From CATQHW01 sp965215345 (GTDB lineage: Bacteria; Spirochaetota; Spirochaetia; SZUA-6; Bin103), in contig CBDCDL010000001.1 of NCBI GenBank assembly GCA_965215345.1, forward strand, positions 806,001 to 870,000: DNA of 64,000 bases. Direction: 5' to 3'. The position numbers and the translations under genes are program-made. How positions within the stretch are numbered: the stretch's first letter is position 1; each line of letters begins with the position of its first letter. Of the stretch, positions 63,740-64,000 are shown piece by piece. The notes beneath the pieces were generated by a model. It did no database searches. It was not told the DNA's origin and was given only the letters and a program-made list of their open reading frames with translations.

Positions 63740-64000
63740 ATGCCGAAAGCCGTCATCACCGATCACTCGTTCGAGACGCCCGACATCGAGAAGTCCGTCC
63801 TCGAGCCGCTCGGGTGCTCGCTGATCTCCCAGAGAGCGTTCACGGATCAGGAGGCTCTCATCGACCTGGTGCGCGACGCAGACTACGTCATCACCCAGTT
63901 CGCGCCGGTGAACGCGGACGTGATCGAATGTATGCAAAAATGCACGATCATCGTGCGCTACGGCATCGGCGTGGACAACGTGGACCTCTCGGCCGCCGAA
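63740..64000 (+). CDS. D-isomer 2-hydroxyacid dehydrogenase, 3' end outside the window
   Basis: The first 87 residues of a D-2-hydroxyacid dehydrogenase (CtBP/phosphoglycerate dehydrogenase type): KAVITDHSFETPDIEKSVLE, then DADYVITQFAPV and IIVRYGIGVDNVDL, the substrate-domain block. ATG 63740 is preceded by AGGAAG about 10 nt upstream. The NAD-binding domain and catalytic residues lie beyond the window, so identity is by N-terminal motifs only. Confidence 0.85.
   Translation, partial: MPKAVITDHSFETPDIEKSVLEPLGCSLISQRAFTDQEALIDLVRDADYVITQFAPVNADVIECMQKCTIIVRYGIGVDNVDLSAAE

Overview
High-GC bacterial chromosome segment with no rRNA, tRNA or CRISPR. Gene content (infC-rpmI-rplT followed by a ZapA-type gene, an adenosine-kinase-like PfkB, a PilZ protein, metX-metW) and a rich set of Gfo/Idh/MocA, sugar-isomerase-like, phytanoyl-CoA dioxygenase, sulfatase-like and enolase-superfamily genes suggest a free-living or host-associated spirochaete-like bacterium, possibly a marine metagenome lineage. 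This placement is inference and only moderately supported.

Region 1 (1-11.2 kb) looks like a defence or DNA-modification island on the + strand. It holds a 5'-truncated DUF1156-type DNA methylase, a GHKL (Hsp90-like) ATPase that appears joined to a C-terminal PD-(D/E)XK nuclease domain but is interrupted by one frameshift, a 90-aa protein of unknown function, a second DNA methyltransferase, a 1,112-aa DUF499-type ATPase and an AAA_14/DUF4143 ATPase. Region 2 (11.2-17.4 kb) holds two Schlafen-AlbA-type proteins around an MrfA/MrfB-like DNA-repair helicase and exonuclease pair; mrfA, mrfB and the second AlbA gene overlap by 4 nt each.

Region 3 (17.4-36 kb) is mostly housekeeping: LipM-like/NagZ-like/GNAT; an oxidoreductase; TPR-PilZ-TsaE-TsaB; PfkB; infC-rpmI-rplT-coiled coil-zapA; metX-metW; lipoprotein-hisH-hisF; an FmdB zinc ribbon; and cysteine desulfurase-ThiI. 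Most genes in these operons overlap by 1-4 nt. A 106-108 bp tandem repeat lies between the oxidoreductase and tsaB and runs into the 3' end of tsaB.

Region 4 (36-60 kb) is catabolic and accessory: an HpcH/HpaI aldolase, a secreted endonuclease/exonuclease/phosphatase lipoprotein, amidohydrolase, aldo/keto reductases, aminotransferase, sulfatase-like enzyme, dioxygenases, enolase-superfamily enzyme, sugar isomerase-like and Gfo/Idh proteins, CehA/McbA-type hydrolase and aspartoacylase-type enzyme. Embedded in it are an ATPase plus TOPRIM-like pair resembling a split OLD nuclease, a Fic protein and an unusual NDK-like fusion. Several genes here are damaged or shortened: a frameshifted dioxygenase, an SGNH hydrolase lacking its core, and an FAD oxidoreductase missing its middle.

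Region 5 (60.2-63.6 kb) is an E1alpha-E1beta-E2 operon for a 2-oxoacid or acetoin dehydrogenase complex whose E2 has Cys in place of the catalytic His. The window ends inside a D-2-hydroxyacid dehydrogenase gene.
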